A stretch of DNA of 64,000 bases, from contig JALIGW010000001.1 of the NCBI GenBank assembly GCA_023053685.1, positions 157,685,547 through 157,749,546 of the forward strand, in the 5' to 3' direction. This DNA comes from Diadophis punctatus similis. Lineage: Eukaryota; Chordata; Lepidosauria; Squamata; Dipsadidae. The position numbers and the translations under genes are program-made. Below the pieces are notes generated by a model. It ran no database searches. It was given only the letters and a program-made list of their open reading frames with translations, and was not told the DNA's origin. This document shows, one piece after another, positions 23,711-37,822 of the stretch (position 1 is its first letter; every line of letters starts with the position of its first letter).

Positions 23711-23852
23711 ATAGAGCAGCTTTCCTCAATTTGATGCCTTCCAGACATGTTGGACTACAACTCTCAACACCATCAGCCTGCTGCTGGCTAGAAATGAGCC
23801 ATAGTTCAACATATCTGAAGGACACTGGGTTGGAGAAGGCTGAGATACATAG
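23711..23852. repeat. Fold-back interspersed repeat
   Basis: The left arm (gccttccagacatgttggac) faces a right arm (tcaacatatctgaaggacac) with matching outer parts (ctttcctcaattt / ggttggagaaggctg). This inverted layout is that of a small hAT-like fold-back element; target duplication not established. Confidence 0.5.
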
Positions 23853-24339
23853 GGCTTCCATTTTCTGCTGCCATGATTAATAGTTAATGACAGACCTCTC
23901 ATTCATGTCTAATCCTTTTTTTTAAACCATCTAAATTAATGGCCATTACAGATCTTATTCCAGTGAATTGTACAAATTGAGTGTGAGGGTAATGAGATGA
24001 ATGCACATTTTTGTTTCACAAAGAATACAAAATGAGAATTGCTTATGTGTGCATAGGAGAGTTTCCTAAGTTTTTTGGTATGATGACACCTATCAGCCTA
24101 GAATTCTGAGCAGCACCTGAAATGACTAACATCCTTTTGAAAACAAAGAAATACAATTCTAACAAAACTTTTTAGGACAGAGGTTTTGCATCCCATGCTT
24201 TGTTTGGCAGTTGCAGGAGTGCCTGGAAATTAGATGCACCACCTATCTCCAAGGTGTTTTCCCAGCTATACAAGCCAAAAAGTTCCAGATCATTTCAATT
24301 AAACAGTGTAATTTCCTGGAACCAAGGAAGCGTTCTCCT

Positions 24340-25010
24340 GGCACAGCCTCCGGAAAGAGATTCCCTCAGAAATCTGTGTGGGTCCAATCCTGATGGTGCT
24401 TCAAAAGGCCTTGAAAACCTGGCTGTTCTCCCAAGTCTTGGGTTAGGGTGGTTGGGGCAGTGGTGGGTTCCTACCGGTGCAGTCCAGTGTGCCGTTCCAA
24501 TAGGGGCCTGCCGATTGCTCAATGTCGGTGCGACGGCTCCAGTGCTTTCTTTGCCGGTCCGTGCGTGCAGCCATCTTTTTTTTGAAATTTTTCACGGTTT
24601 TTGGTTCTCTGTGCATGCGCGGAAGTAAACTTGTGCTTCTGCGCATGTGCAGAGAGCCAAAATCTCATGAGAGGACGCATGCATGCACGCGCGTAGCGAG
24701 TGAGCACGTGCACAACATCGCAATGCGCACCGGTAGGAGAAGGTAAGAGGAACCCGCCTCTGGGTTGGGGCCCTTATTGGATATGCTTGAGGGTGTGAGA
24801 CTGAGTGTCATTAGCTGGACTCACCATCTCTCCTTTTTTCTTCTTTATCTTTTGTTCATTTTCTCATTTCTTTATTCCTTTTCTTATTTTATTCCATTTC
24901 TTTTTATATCTTTATTTATAGGGGATTTTCTACTTGGGTTAGTATATTGGACACTGCCCGAAATCAGTTTAAAGTAGAGCAATGTCTAAATTTAATAAAC
25001 ACAAATCAAT
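24340..25010 (+). mobile_element. L2-type LINE 3' end (plus strand), interrupted
   Basis: The text tcaaaaggccttgaaaacct and ggctgttctcccaagtcttg translates like the last codons of an L2 ORF (compare FRKAVKTWLFLQ in the intact copy at 38813-41977). It is followed by a pyrimidine-rich 3' UTR ending in aatttaataaa. A hAT element sits inside it at 24458-24762. Strongly 5'-truncated and non-functional. Confidence 0.55.
24458..24762. mobile_element. Non-autonomous hAT element, CAGTGGTGGGTTC family, 305 bp
   Basis: Termini CAGTGGTGGGTTCC and GAACCCGCCTCTG. A perfect 8-bp duplication, ggttgggg, is at 24450-24457 and 24763-24770. GC-rich interior with tgcgcatg-type motifs and no transposase. It splits an L2 3' end, so it is younger than that LINE copy. 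Confidence 0.88.
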
Positions 25011-25107
25011 TAATTAAATCAATGGAGGCTGATTTTGGGGGGGGGAACAGGAAGTTTTGAATGGGTGCTGCCAATTCTTCAAAAATATACTTTGTTTGAA
25101 TGAAGAT

Positions 25108-25242
25108 CAGTGGTGGGTTCTAAATTAGTTTGCCACCGGTTTGTGCATGCGCAGAAGCGTCCCGGGTGGGTGGGCGGAGCCTTCCCCCCGCCGCCACTAC
25201 CGGTTCTAAGAACCAGTCCGAACCAGGAGCAACCCACCGCTG
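25108..25242. mobile_element. Short hAT element, CAGTGGTGGGTTC family, 135 bp
   Basis: Termini CAGTGGTGGGTTC and CAACCCACCGCTG. Flanking octamers atgaagat (25100-25107) and atgcagat (25243-25250) match at 7 of 8. The interior gtgcatgcgcagaagcgtcc is shared with 58073-58211, so these two are a distinct short subfamily. Confidence 0.82.
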
Positions 25243-25250
25243 ATGCAGAT

Positions 25251-26619
25251 GTTATTATCTAAGGCTAATATCTATTGTACTAAATATCTATAGTTTTATT
25301 TCTACTTGTGCAATATTTCCTATAATACTGTATCTTTGTCTAATTACGATATGCATTAAAAGTAAGTAAACTTAATTTGAAGAGAAATTTCCATCAGTGT
25401 TTCATTAAATATCCTGGTAAATTAACACTTTAAATCTCTAATGGATGTCTTCAAATGAAAGTGTTATTAACAAAATATGTGATAATTAACATAATTAAAG
25501 CTGTTGAAGGTGCCTTTTTTTTTAAAAAAAAGTGATATATCTCCTTTTAAGAAGATGTAAAAAGGAGAGATATAAAAAATCCTCAATTTTTTACCATGTG
25601 AGTTATGGGTAAATATTGTACAGGAATCCTTAAAGATCAATACAAAATTGCAATCAGTAATACATATTTTAAGCAAATTCACGAGACTGCAAAGCAGTAG
25701 GTATTTTGTCTTCAGTTTTTTTCTAAAAGGGGGACACTTTTATGAACATTCTATACATGCTACAGCATTGTAAACATTAAAATTTAACTTGAGTTTCTTT
25801 CTGCTCCAAATTATATCATAGAGGTTCGCTTTCACTTTGAAATCAATGCTTCCCATTCAACAGATTTTTTTTCTTATATTGTATTTAGCACAGCATTGGT
25901 ATGTATTCACTTTGGGGCCTTATTTTCTTCATGTTTTTTCTAGTTAAAATAGCATATTTAGCATTGTTTGAATTCTATTCAATAGCATTTGGCAAACATA
26001 TTTTAATTATGTTTACCAAATGTTTGCCAAATTATATTTAATTACAGTCTGTATATCCAAGAAAATGATTTTATACTATTAATATACTATTAAGTTTATT
26101 GGACATAGATTTAAATATGAGCTCACTATTTAATTTGATACAAGCATTAAACCTACAATCAACCAATAAATGTACTGTCTCTGTACAGTCTTGCCAAGAG
26201 TTAAGATGAGCTTAATTCTTGATGATTCCTTCATGTTGTTTACTTGGCAAAAGTATAGGATGGTTTACTATCTTCTCCTTAAAAGGTTTTTTTTCTATCG
26301 CAGCACTTCTGGCATTTCCTGGTGGTCTCCCTATCCATATCCAACCATATATGAACCTGCTTAACTTTTCTGTCAATATAGAATAGAGTCAATACTTCCA
26401 ATTAACATCCATGGATCATTTGCAATAGGAAAATGTCTAAGCAGCTATAGAATACTCTCTTTCACAGTTAAGTAACATTCATGAATCTGTTTCCAAAATC
26501 ACATGGAAAGATCCTTCATGTCCCACCTAGCTTAGAAGAAAGGTTGATTACATGAAAAGGAAGTGGCATTTCAATCCATTGAAAGAAGAGATGGAACACA
26601 TTCTGATATGAAATTAGAA
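25251..26619. other. AT-rich unique DNA
   Basis: No gene recognised. A hairpin near 25986-26020 (atttggcaaacat...atgtttaccaaat) is followed directly by a third copy of its arm. Confidence 0.4.
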
Positions 26620-27112
26620 AACCAGATAGAACTGATGGAGAAAATGTTAAGACATGGACTGAAATTAAGAAGGACATATTAAGATCAGAGAAATTAAAAC
26701 TGTTACTGTCAGGAAGAATTCGTGTGGTAAAAAATGAATGTTTTGCCAAGAATGGTATTTTGTCTCAGATAATAGCTGTTTTGACAACAGACATTCCATT
26801 TAAACAATGGGGAAAAAGTTATATCTAAATTTATATGGAAAGGGAAAAACATGAATATAAAGTGTTACAAGATGCAAAGGAAAGAGGAAGGTTGGGTTTT
26901 CGGGCTTTGAAATTGTGTTCTTGTTGTTTGATCTGGGTGGATGAACAGTGGATGTTTTTTGATAAACAAGAGATTTTCACAGATAAAAGATCATGACCTG
27001 AGGTTTGGAGGGCGTGGATATTTATAATAAGATAAAGTTAACATAAATGTGGGCTTTAAAAATCATTTCATTAGATGGGCCATATTGCCACATATTGAGA
27101 ATAAGGAATAGT
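26620..27112 (+). mobile_element. L1 LINE ORF2 fragment, first part
   Basis: The broken plus-strand translation resembles the L1 region after the reverse transcriptase: a KFIWKGK-type motif near 26825-26850 and a GWVFG-L motif near 26892-26920. It has many stops. The same reading resumes at 29337 after a Rex1-like insertion. The 5' limit is uncertain. Confidence 0.6.
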
Positions 27113-27123
27113 ATAAACCCAGG

Positions 27124-28784
27124 TTGTGCAGAAAATATGTCAGCTTCTGTGAAGACCTATGTGTACCGACCAGGACCTTGCAAATATACAGCAACAACAA
27201 ACCTTGGTTCACAGCTAAACTTAAGCAGCTACGTTGCTCCGAAGAGGAAGCCTATAGAAAAGGTGATAAAATGCTGTACAATCAGGCCAGAAATGTATTA
27301 ACAAGGGAGATCAGAGCAGCAAAAAGAAGCTACTCTGAAAAGCTAAAGAATCAGTTCTCAACAAATGAACCAGCAAACATGTGGAAAACTCTTAAAAATA
27401 TCATTGGTTACGGCAAACCACCTTCCCAGGCTGAAGGAAATCAACAACTGGCAGATGACCTGAACGTGTTTTACTGCAGGTTTGAAAGGAAACTACAGCC
27501 ATCTATCTCCACAACCCCCATCTCAAACACACCAACAACAGCCAAGCCTCCTACAATTGACCCCATACCATTGGGTTCACAACCCCTAGTGATCACAGAA
27601 AAGGAAGTGCAAGACCTATTTCACAGACAAAAGCCAGGAAAAGCTCCAGGCCCAGACAAGATAACTCCTTCTTGCTTAAAAGTCTCTGCTGACCATTTGG
27701 CCCCCATCTTCACCCGAATCTTCAATAAATCTCTAGAGATGTGCTATGTTCCTTTTTGCTTCAAATGTTCTACAATCATCCCAGTGCCGAAGAAACCCAC
27801 CATCAAGGAACTGAACAACTACAGACCAGTTGCTCTAACATCTGTAGTTATGAAAACCTTTGAAAGGCTAGTGCTGTCCCACTTGAAAACCATCACAGAT
27901 CCACTGTTAGACCCCCTGCAGTTTCCATACTGAGCAAACAGATCAACAGATGATGCTGTTAATGTGGCTCTGCACTACATCCTACAACATCTTGAATCTC
28001 CAAAGACCTACGCAAGGGTCCTCTTTGTAGACTTTAGTTCAGCATTCAATACCATCATTCCAGATGCTCTTCTAACTAAGCTAAACCAGGTAGTGGTACC
28101 TGAAGACACTTGTAAGTGGATCATAAGCTTCTCAACAAACAGGAAGCAGCAGATGAAGCTAAGCAGAATCACATCAGATACCTGTACAATTAGCACAGCC
28201 CCCCCCCCAAGGCTGTGTGCTCTCTCCACTTCTCTTCTTTCTATATACCAATGACTGCATCTCTAACGATCCATCTGTTAAACTACTGAAGTTCGCAGAT
28301 GACACAACAGTGATCGGCCTCATTCGAGACAATAATGAATCCTCATACAGACGGGAGGTTGAACAACTAACCTTGTGGTGCGACCGGAACAATCTGGAAC
28401 ACACTCAAAACCGTAGAAATGGTGGTAGACTTTAAGAGAAACCCTCCCATACTTCCACCTCTTATAATACTAGACAACAGAGTATTAACAGTAGAGACCA
28501 TCAAATTCCTAGGTTCTACCATATCACAAGATCTAAAATGGACACCTAACATCAAAAACGTCATCAAAAAAGCACAACAAAGAATGTTCTTTCTGTGCCA
28601 ACTCAGAAAGCTCAAACTGCCCAAGGAGATGCTGATACAGTTCTACAGAGGAATTATTGAGTCTGTCATCTGCACCTCTATAACTGTCTGGTTTGGTTCT
28701 GCAACCCAACAAGACAGACACAGACTTCAGAGGATAATTAGAACTGCAGAAAAAAACAATTGCTACCAACCTGCCTTCCATTGA
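27124..28784 (+). pseudogene. Rex1-like reverse transcriptase, broken
   Basis: RT motifs in order: PGKAPGPDKI (about 27637), NNYRPVALTSVVMKTFERL (about 27818), VLFVDFSSAFNTIIPD (about 28018) with the first catalytic Asp, KFADDTTVIG (about 28291) with the catalytic Ala-Asp-Asp, and FLGSTISQDLKW (about 28506). Breaks: an in-frame TGA at 27931-27933, where the family normally has an arginine codon (typical CpG decay); a frame change at a ten-C run near 28200; a second frame change near 28400-28420. This enzyme would prime cDNA synthesis at nicked target DNA, but the copy cannot make it. Confidence 0.75.
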
Positions 28785-29267
28785 GGACCTGTATACTGCA
28801 CCATTCAAAAAGAGGGCTGTGAAAATATTTACAAACCCCTCACATCCTGGACACAAACTGTTTCAACTCCTACCCTCAAAACGATGCTATAGAGAACTGC
28901 ACACCAGAACAACTAGACACAAGAACAGTTTTTCCCCGAACACCATCACTCTGCTAAACAAATAATTCCCTCAACACTGTCAAACTATTACTAAGTCTGC
29001 ACTACTATTAATCTTCCCATCGTTCCCATCACCCATCTTCTCCCACTAATGACTGTATGACTGTAACTTTGTTGCTTGTATCCTTACGATTTATATTGAC
29101 TGGTTACTAATATGATTTGATTGCTTATTTGTACCCGGACTATCATTAAGTGTTGTACCTTATGATTCTTGATGAACGTATCTTTTCTTTTATGTACACT
29201 GAGAGCATATGCACCAAAGACAAATTCCTTGTGTGTCCAATCACACTTGGCCAATAAAAAAAATCTA

Positions 29268-29330
29268 TTCTATTCTATTCTATTCTATTCTATTCTATTC
29301 TATTCTATTCTATTCTATTCTATTCTATTA
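29268..29330 (+). repeat. (ATTCT)n microsatellite, LINE tail
   Basis: Uninterrupted ATTCT pentamers directly following the 3' UTR of the Rex1-like LINE. Another array of the same unit, without a recognisable LINE, is at 61804-61850. Confidence 0.95.
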
Positions 29331-29336
29331 AAAAAA

Positions 29337-30500
29337 CACCTTTATGGATCTCAGTTCAAGAAGCATATCATAGAAGAGAACTGGCATACAAAGATAGATG
29401 GTTGACATACCAGGACTTACTGAAAAACTATTGAAAGGAATTTAAAATTAGAACAAGAGAACAATTAATAGTGGAAGGATACAATTTTCCCATGTACAGA
29501 TTGAAAGATTTAAAATGGGTAAAAAGATTTATGGTATGGAGCAAAGTATGGTATGGTATGGAGCATTTACGGTATGGAGAATTTGAAATACAGTTGTGTA
29601 CAGATGAAGAACATATAATTGCTAAATGTATAATTTGTAGAAATTTAAAATAGAGGAAGAACAAATTAAATAATGTATGATAAGATGGACTAAGAATTGT
29701 GGTTACAATATAAAAATAAATTCCATGGGAAAATATGTGGTTAAATGGGTTGAAATTTACATTGTGTTATGAACTCAAAGAGAATGGTTAAAAAATAATG
29801 TATCATGGGTACATGAGAACAGAGAAATTATATGGAATGTATAAAGACATTTCAAATGTATTTTGGAAATATGAACATGAATGGACATTTTTTTCATGCT
29901 CGATAGACATGTAAAAAAGTTTTTCTTTTAATTGGATCCCAATATATATTTTGATACAGAGGATTTTAAAGATCAATATTCAATTAAATCCAAAACTTTT
30001 CCTTTTAAGACTAATGGAAAAGTTAGAAAAAATGCATGGAATATTATTTCAATATATGATTACTGTGGTGAGATTACTATATGTACAGGTATGGAAAAAT
30101 TCAATACTACTCTTTATGGAGTAGTTGACAGATTTTGCTAAAATTGATAAATTAACTTCTTTCATTTGAAAAACAACATTATCTACATTTATTGAGGACT
30201 GGAAGCCTAATATGGACTTTTTGCATAAAAAGGAAAAAATGTGATTTATGGTTTTGGTGATTAAAGAAGATAGATTGTAGAAAGAAAAGTTAACTTTAGA
30301 GGGAGAGGTTAAAATATATTCGTACTTATAATTTCTATGAAGAATTTCAGAAGCCATTTCTTTAAATCTTTCTTCCTTTTCTGTCTTCAATAGTTTTCTT
30401 ATCTTCCACTTTTTGCTCTTTTTCTTTTTTTCTTCCGTTCCTTATATTGCTTTTTATTAGTTTGCATTTTCTTGTTCAAAGGCTTCAGTAAAAATACATT
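29337..30500 (+). mobile_element. L1 LINE ORF2 fragment, second part, and 3' UTR
   Basis: The broken translation continues the L1 read: a PLWIS motif (about 29340), RWLTYQDLL (about 29392), EGYNFPMYRLKDL (about 29473), and a terminal IEDWKPNMDFL motif (about 30192) typical of the L1 ORF2 C-terminus. An A/T-rich 3' UTR follows. Many stops. Together with 26620-27112 this is one L1 copy split by the Rex1-like LINE. Confidence 0.6.
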
Positions 30501-32654
30501 TATTTATATATTTTTAAAAGATAGAGCACGATCTGTCTGTAAGTCATTGACAGAAATAATTTCATTTAGGAGATTTGTTACTTACAAATTATCTGCTGTC
30601 TTTTATAAAGTTTATATATCACCTGTGGTCTATGCCTTTTTGTACTGGTGAATCATTTTCCTTTTTAATTGTGATTTTAAATTGTTGTAAGATACTACTC
30701 TGAATGTTAATGAGTGACTCACAGATCAAGAGAGACAATTTTTGTGACTGTAAATTAAAATCTGGGACAGAAAAGAAGGGATGACACGCAATAGGTTGGA
30801 GAAAGAGCTTCCAAGTGGAATTGTGTCCCAATAATTTGAATTACAATATTTAATTATATCATCAATCCTCCAGATACAACTGACTCTGACTGCATGAACT
30901 GAGGCATATTTCAGAAAAAAAGTCACTTATAGCTGCTGCTCTTCTAGAGTTTTAAGAATCATCTTTCTTCAAATATATTTCCATATTTGCCCATTGCTTC
31001 TTCTAGTCTCTCCCCATTTAAGAAAATGTTAAAGAAGAACAAAGGAATGGAAGCATGGTGTCTTTTGATAGATAATGTCTCAGGTTTTTAGCCACATACA
31101 GTAACTATCTAATTGATTTTTTTTCCATCTTATTATTACTCTTTGGAGCTAGATTGGACAGATTTGTGCACTGATTTCCTGCCATTTCCAAGCTTTCTTT
31201 TGAAATAAAAATATGGCTTTTCCTCTTGGTCGCTGTTTCTATTTTTAGGTCGCCTGTGGAATTTTGCATTTATTCTTCCCAACAGGTGAAATGAGGTTCC
31301 ATTTATTCAAGTCTCAGAGTCTCGGTGCTTCCTGTAACAAGAAAACCAATGGCTGACAAAGATTCCTTTGATTTGGCTTAGCTGGGTCTTCTGTAAACAC
31401 CGAAAAGTACTTTGTAAAGCATCTCTTCTATAACTTCAAACCCAACTATTTTCACTTCTCAGATCTGACTGTCTCCAAAGCCCAGTATTTCTGGAATGCT
31501 TTTATTTATGATGTCCTCTTTAGATATTTAATTAATTTTGCACCAGCGATTCCAGTGTTCTCAGTCCATAGAATCTTCCTTGGTTTGGCCCAGGAGTCTA
31601 GAATACATATTCATACTCTTCTTAGAAGCCAGAAAGCTTACCATATTTAACAAGAACTATCTCTGACAGTAATTGGAGATTTGTATCAAGGCACATAAAT
31701 GAGAACATACTCTAGTGGCCCTCTGCATCCTGCAATCACCAACATCAGAGAGCAAATTTTAACATAATGCCTCTGTGGAGATGAATTTTCAATAAACAAA
31801 CAAGCAGAAGAAAGCCTCGCTTTTGTCATGTGCTATTCCCACTGAAGAAAAATTAATATTCTGTTTTATATGCTTCTTGCAGCCTCACCAGCCTCATTAT
31901 TTACAGTAGCCCTTTCTCTTTCTTGTCTCGTGTGCAGAAATGATCATCTTATTGCCGACAGTGGGATTAATCCTCCTCTGCCGTGGTGCCAGCTCCTTAT
32001 GCAAATTACAACCATCATTAAATGTGCAAGGCTGCTACGAGTGAGAGATCTAAAATAACCTCTCCAGGCTCCTTACAAAATCAAACAAGTTGCCTCTTTT
32101 TATTGAACTGTTCTGGTGACAGGTCCAAATCATTATGTCTTTTTTTTTTTGGAGAACATTCAAATGGAACAAAGACTGGCATTTAACCAAAATGATCCAG
32201 AGGCAAATGATCCCATGCTCTCTGTGAACCGTTTGAATATTTGCCTCTCTACATTAATAAGAAGGATCAGAAGTAATAATCACAGCTTTCCTTCTTCAAG
32301 GTGCAGGTCCTAATTGCCCTGGTGCATTGCGGAAAACATTGTCTCTTTGGGTATACAACATAGTGTACATAAGAGACAGTGAAGAGTAGTACAATCCTAT
32401 ACACATTTAGTTAGAAGTCAGTTCAGCGGAGCATTTTTCCAAGTCCCTAATCCCTCAGACACAACCAATTCTGTGGCATAAGAATGACACCAACAGAATG
32501 GCCATTCTTTTTGATGAAGGCTTTGAAAACAAGATAAACCAACCGGAAATAAAGTTACTTGAAATGGGAAGCAAAATGGCTGGGGGGGGGAGTCCAGTGT
32601 GGTGTTTTTTTTCCCTTGGTGGAAAATCTAGGATCCTATGATCATCAGCAGATA
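30501..32654. other. Unique DNA, includes a candidate conserved block
   Basis: No gene or transposon recognised. About 31880-32330 is repeat-free, of balanced composition, and has an octamer-like ttatgcaaatta; see findings. Confidence 0.35.
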
Positions 32655-32656
32655 TA

Positions 32657-33573
32657 CCGTATTTTTCGGAGTATAAGACGCACCTTTTTACCCACAAAAA
32701 GAGGGTGAAAACTTGGTTGCGTCTTATACACCGAATGCAGCCCCACCCACCCAGCCACCCCCACCCTTTGGCCTCTGTCTTCCAGCAATTTACCTGTTTG
32801 CAGCAAAGAGGGAAGAGCCTGTAAAGCCAAGCAAGTCACTAGCAGCTTCCCGACCTACAGCTGATTAGGTTTGACACGTGGGAAAATGAAAGTGAAACTA
32901 GCTTGTAAAGAGGCAAATAGCTGGGAGAGACACACAGATTTTTATTTTCTGCTGAACTGGATGGAAGGGGGTAAGTGAATAACTATAAATGTCTGTAGAA
33001 TGTTCAAATTATTAGACTTATTTCTTCAAGACTGCTTTATTATTGTTCTAGAGCCAGGTGTCTCCAACCTTGGCAATTTTAAGACTTGTGGACTTCAATT
33101 CCCAGAATTCCACAGCCAGCTTTGTTAGCTTTGCTGGCTGTGGAATTCTGGGAGTTGAAGTCCACAAGTCTTAAAGTTGCCAAGGTTGGAAATCCCTGTA
33201 AATCTAGACAACTTAACAAAATAAAGAAGCTTTTTAAAATAAATGCTTATTTTAAAGGCCCAGTGCTATTGTATCTTCTTTTAAATAATAGAGAATAATG
33301 CATACTTCCAGAAATTTTAATTAATTTTAACAGCTCTGTACAAGTATAATCTGAAATGTAACAGTGTCCTGTTAATGTACTTTTCTCCAATTCTTTGCTA
33401 TTTCTATGGGTCAGGCACACATGCACAGAAATACACAGCAAACAGTGTATATCATCTGTGCTGTTTGCTGTTTGGCAAATTGTTTGGAGGCAGAGGCCTT
33501 TTTTCCTTGTTTTCCTCCCCCAAAACTAAGGTGCATCTTATACTTCGGTGCATCTTATACTCCAAAAATACGG
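32657..33573. mobile_element. TA-flanked inverted-repeat DNA transposon (non-autonomous), 917 bp
   Basis: The left end CCGTATTTTTCGGAGTATAA and the right end read inward on the other strand (CCGTATTTTTGGAGTATAAG) are long inverted repeats, continuing into gacgcacc / gatgcacc. TA dinucleotides flank both ends (32655-32656, 33574-33575), as in Tc1/mariner-type insertion. No transposase was seen. A fold-back repeat sits inside it at 33055-33198. A shorter relative is at 63266-63707. Superfamily assignment rests only on the TA flank. Confidence 0.72.
33055..33198. repeat. Fold-back repeat nested in the TA-flanked element
   Basis: A near-perfect palindrome of about 144 bp: arms containing gacttgtggacttcaattcc and gaagtccacaagtcttaaag with a short centre. 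Ends resemble hAT termini (CAGGTGTCTCCAACC... / ...GGTTGGAAATCCCTG). Flanking octamers do not match cleanly. Same family as 54278-54412. Confidence 0.75.
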
Positions 33574-34033
33574 TATATATGGAGGCAAGATTTGTTTCCT
33601 TCATTCTTTCTAATCTTGGATATGCCTTTTTTTGGTGGGTCCCATCTATCAGGAATATTCTTTCATGGCACACCGTTCCTTTTAAAAACGGATTCTTCTC
33701 TATCAGGCATTCCTCAGCCAAGTCCCATCTACTCAGCTCTTCACAGAGGCGAAGCAGAGAAGAATGACCCAACAGAAAGATGAAAGGGTTTTAATATGTT
33801 CATTGCTTTTGTTAACTGACGCACGTGTTGGCCTTCTTGAAATTCTCAGCCTATTTTCAAATTCTCCAAAAATGAATTGGTCAATAGTAGATAAAAATCG
33901 TTTTTTTCTCATTTTAGTTTGCCTAATCAGTAGAGAGTTTATTTGTTTGTTTATTAAACAAATTCATATGGCTGCTCAACTCATCCACGTTGACTCCAGA
34001 TGGGTAACAACATTAAAAACCCACAATCTAAAC

Positions 34034-34645
34034 CAGTGGTTCCCAACCTGGGGGTCGGGACCCCTTTGGGGGTTGAACGACCATTTCCCAGGGGTCGCCC
34101 CGACATCCTCAGCTCCCCCCCCCCACTGCCACAAGCCTGGCCATATCGACTCAACTCGCCCAAGCCCTCCGATTGGTCGGGAGAGGTGCCGTTCGGTGAG
34201 AGGCATTTGTAACGCCTGGCAGCCGAGCTTTGACGGCATAAGCTAAGGGGCCAGCTTTGCTTTGAATTCTGGGAGTTGAAGTCCAGGCACCTTAAAAGTT
34301 GCTGAGATTGAGAAATATTGCTGTACACTTGTTGGTTATCAAGTCTAAATACAGAAGTAGACTTGTTGTGGAAGATGATATTCCTTGTGCTCTTGCAAAG
34401 ACGCCCGAGAATTTCTGATCTGGCATAATTACATATTGTTTTTGTGATTAATCGCTATGCTTTAATTATGTTCAATTTGTAACAATGAAAATACATCCTG
34501 CATATTAGATATTTACATTACGATTCATAACAGTAGCAAAATTACATTATGAAGTAGCAACGAAAATAATTTTATGATTAGGGGTCACCACAACATGAGG
34601 AACTATATTAAGGGGTCGCGGCATTAGAAAGGTTGGGAACCACTG
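34034..34645. mobile_element. hAT element, CAGTGGTTCCCAACC family, 612 bp
   Basis: The left end CAGTGGTTCCCAACCTGG and right end GGTTGGGAACCACTG are inverted repeats. A perfect 8-bp duplication, atctaaac, is at 34026-34033 and 34646-34653. The right half is AT-rich with family text (ggggtcaccacaacatgagg). About 34230-34325 is one arm of the fold-back family (attctgggagttgaagtcca), which may be a nested insertion. No transposase. Confidence 0.88.
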
Positions 34646-34689
34646 ATCTAAACCATCCTCCCCTTGAAACAACAACAAGCACAATCAAA

Positions 34690-34950
34690 CCAGCCACTTG
34701 ATCAGGTCCACATCAACCTAGGGATCCTAGGCCTGCTCACAGAATTACGTGTTCAGGGCCTTCTGAAAAGGTATCAAGATGAGGGCCAATCTCATATACA
34801 GGGGAATGAGGTTCCATAGGAAGGAAGACACCACAGTTTTCCTTGGTCCCACTAGATGTATTTTCCTAATAGATGGGACCTGCAACATGCCCTGTCTTCC
34901 TGCTGTAGTGGTCCTTGAAGTAGTCTGGCCCCACTCCAGGTTAGTTATAT
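34690..34950 (-). mobile_element. L2-type ORF C-terminal scrap (minus strand)
   Basis: Segments such as tcagggccttctgaaaaggt and aatgaggttccataggaagg run parallel to the minus-strand end of the intact L2 ORF at about 38840-38990 (aggccagcagagtgg, tggttccagagcacagggcc). Highly diverged. Confidence 0.4.
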
Positions 34951-37343
<2,393 letters not shown>

Positions 37344-37462
37344 TTCATTTATGAAAGTTGTATCTTTGGAGATTTTTCTGTTTTCTTCTCTTTATTTTAT
37401 TTAATTATTTTTCTTCTGGCATATCAAAAATAAATAAGTATTTAAAAATTGAACTCCTAAAG

Positions 37463-37610
37463 GAATAGAGACTCTGTCTGTCTATTGCAGCCAACCAGAA
37501 ATGAATCCTGTAGCCCCATTAAGAATAACCAATTTATTAGGGCATGAGCTTTTCATGGGCTACTGCCACTTCATCAGGAATGTGGAATTTTATGCTGAGT
37601 GAGGCACAAA
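37463..37610. repeat. Probable interspersed repeat of unassigned class
   Basis: The text aataaccaatttattagggc, atgagcttttcatgggctac and ccacttcatcaggaatgtgg resembles a repeat widespread in sauropsid genomes. I cannot name its superfamily from the sequence; edges are approximate. Confidence 0.35.
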
Positions 37611-37822
37611 AATACACACCAACAAATCAACAAGGTCAGCTTGATACAAAGAGTAATCGGCTATAGGACAAAGCTGAAAGAGAAAACTAAAGAATTCCAC
37701 TTGCCATCCAAAGCAACCATTCAAATAATACTGTCACAGAGATGCCAAGCTTTTACTTGGTTACTGAAACTACTAGCTCTAAAATAGTTAAGTTAAACTC
37801 AGCTTCTGGTGTCTACATAGAT

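Larger units (their letters stand above)
27113..29336 (+). mobile_element. Rex1/Babar-like (CR1 group) LINE, 5'-truncated, (ATTCT)n tail
   Basis: A single plus-strand element with reverse-transcriptase coding sequence (27124-28784), a 3' UTR, an aataaa near 29251, and a pentamer (ATTCT)n tail at about 29268-29330. The endonuclease domain is missing at the 5' side. It lies inside an L1 copy. LINEs with pentamer tails of this kind are a known feature of snake genomes. The exact clade name (Rex1 versus another CR1-group lineage) is my judgement from motif wording. Confidence 0.75.

Noticed and set aside
33375..33783. Overlapping 130- and 125-codon frames
   Set aside because: They run across the end of the TA-flanked transposon into unique DNA and show no domain.
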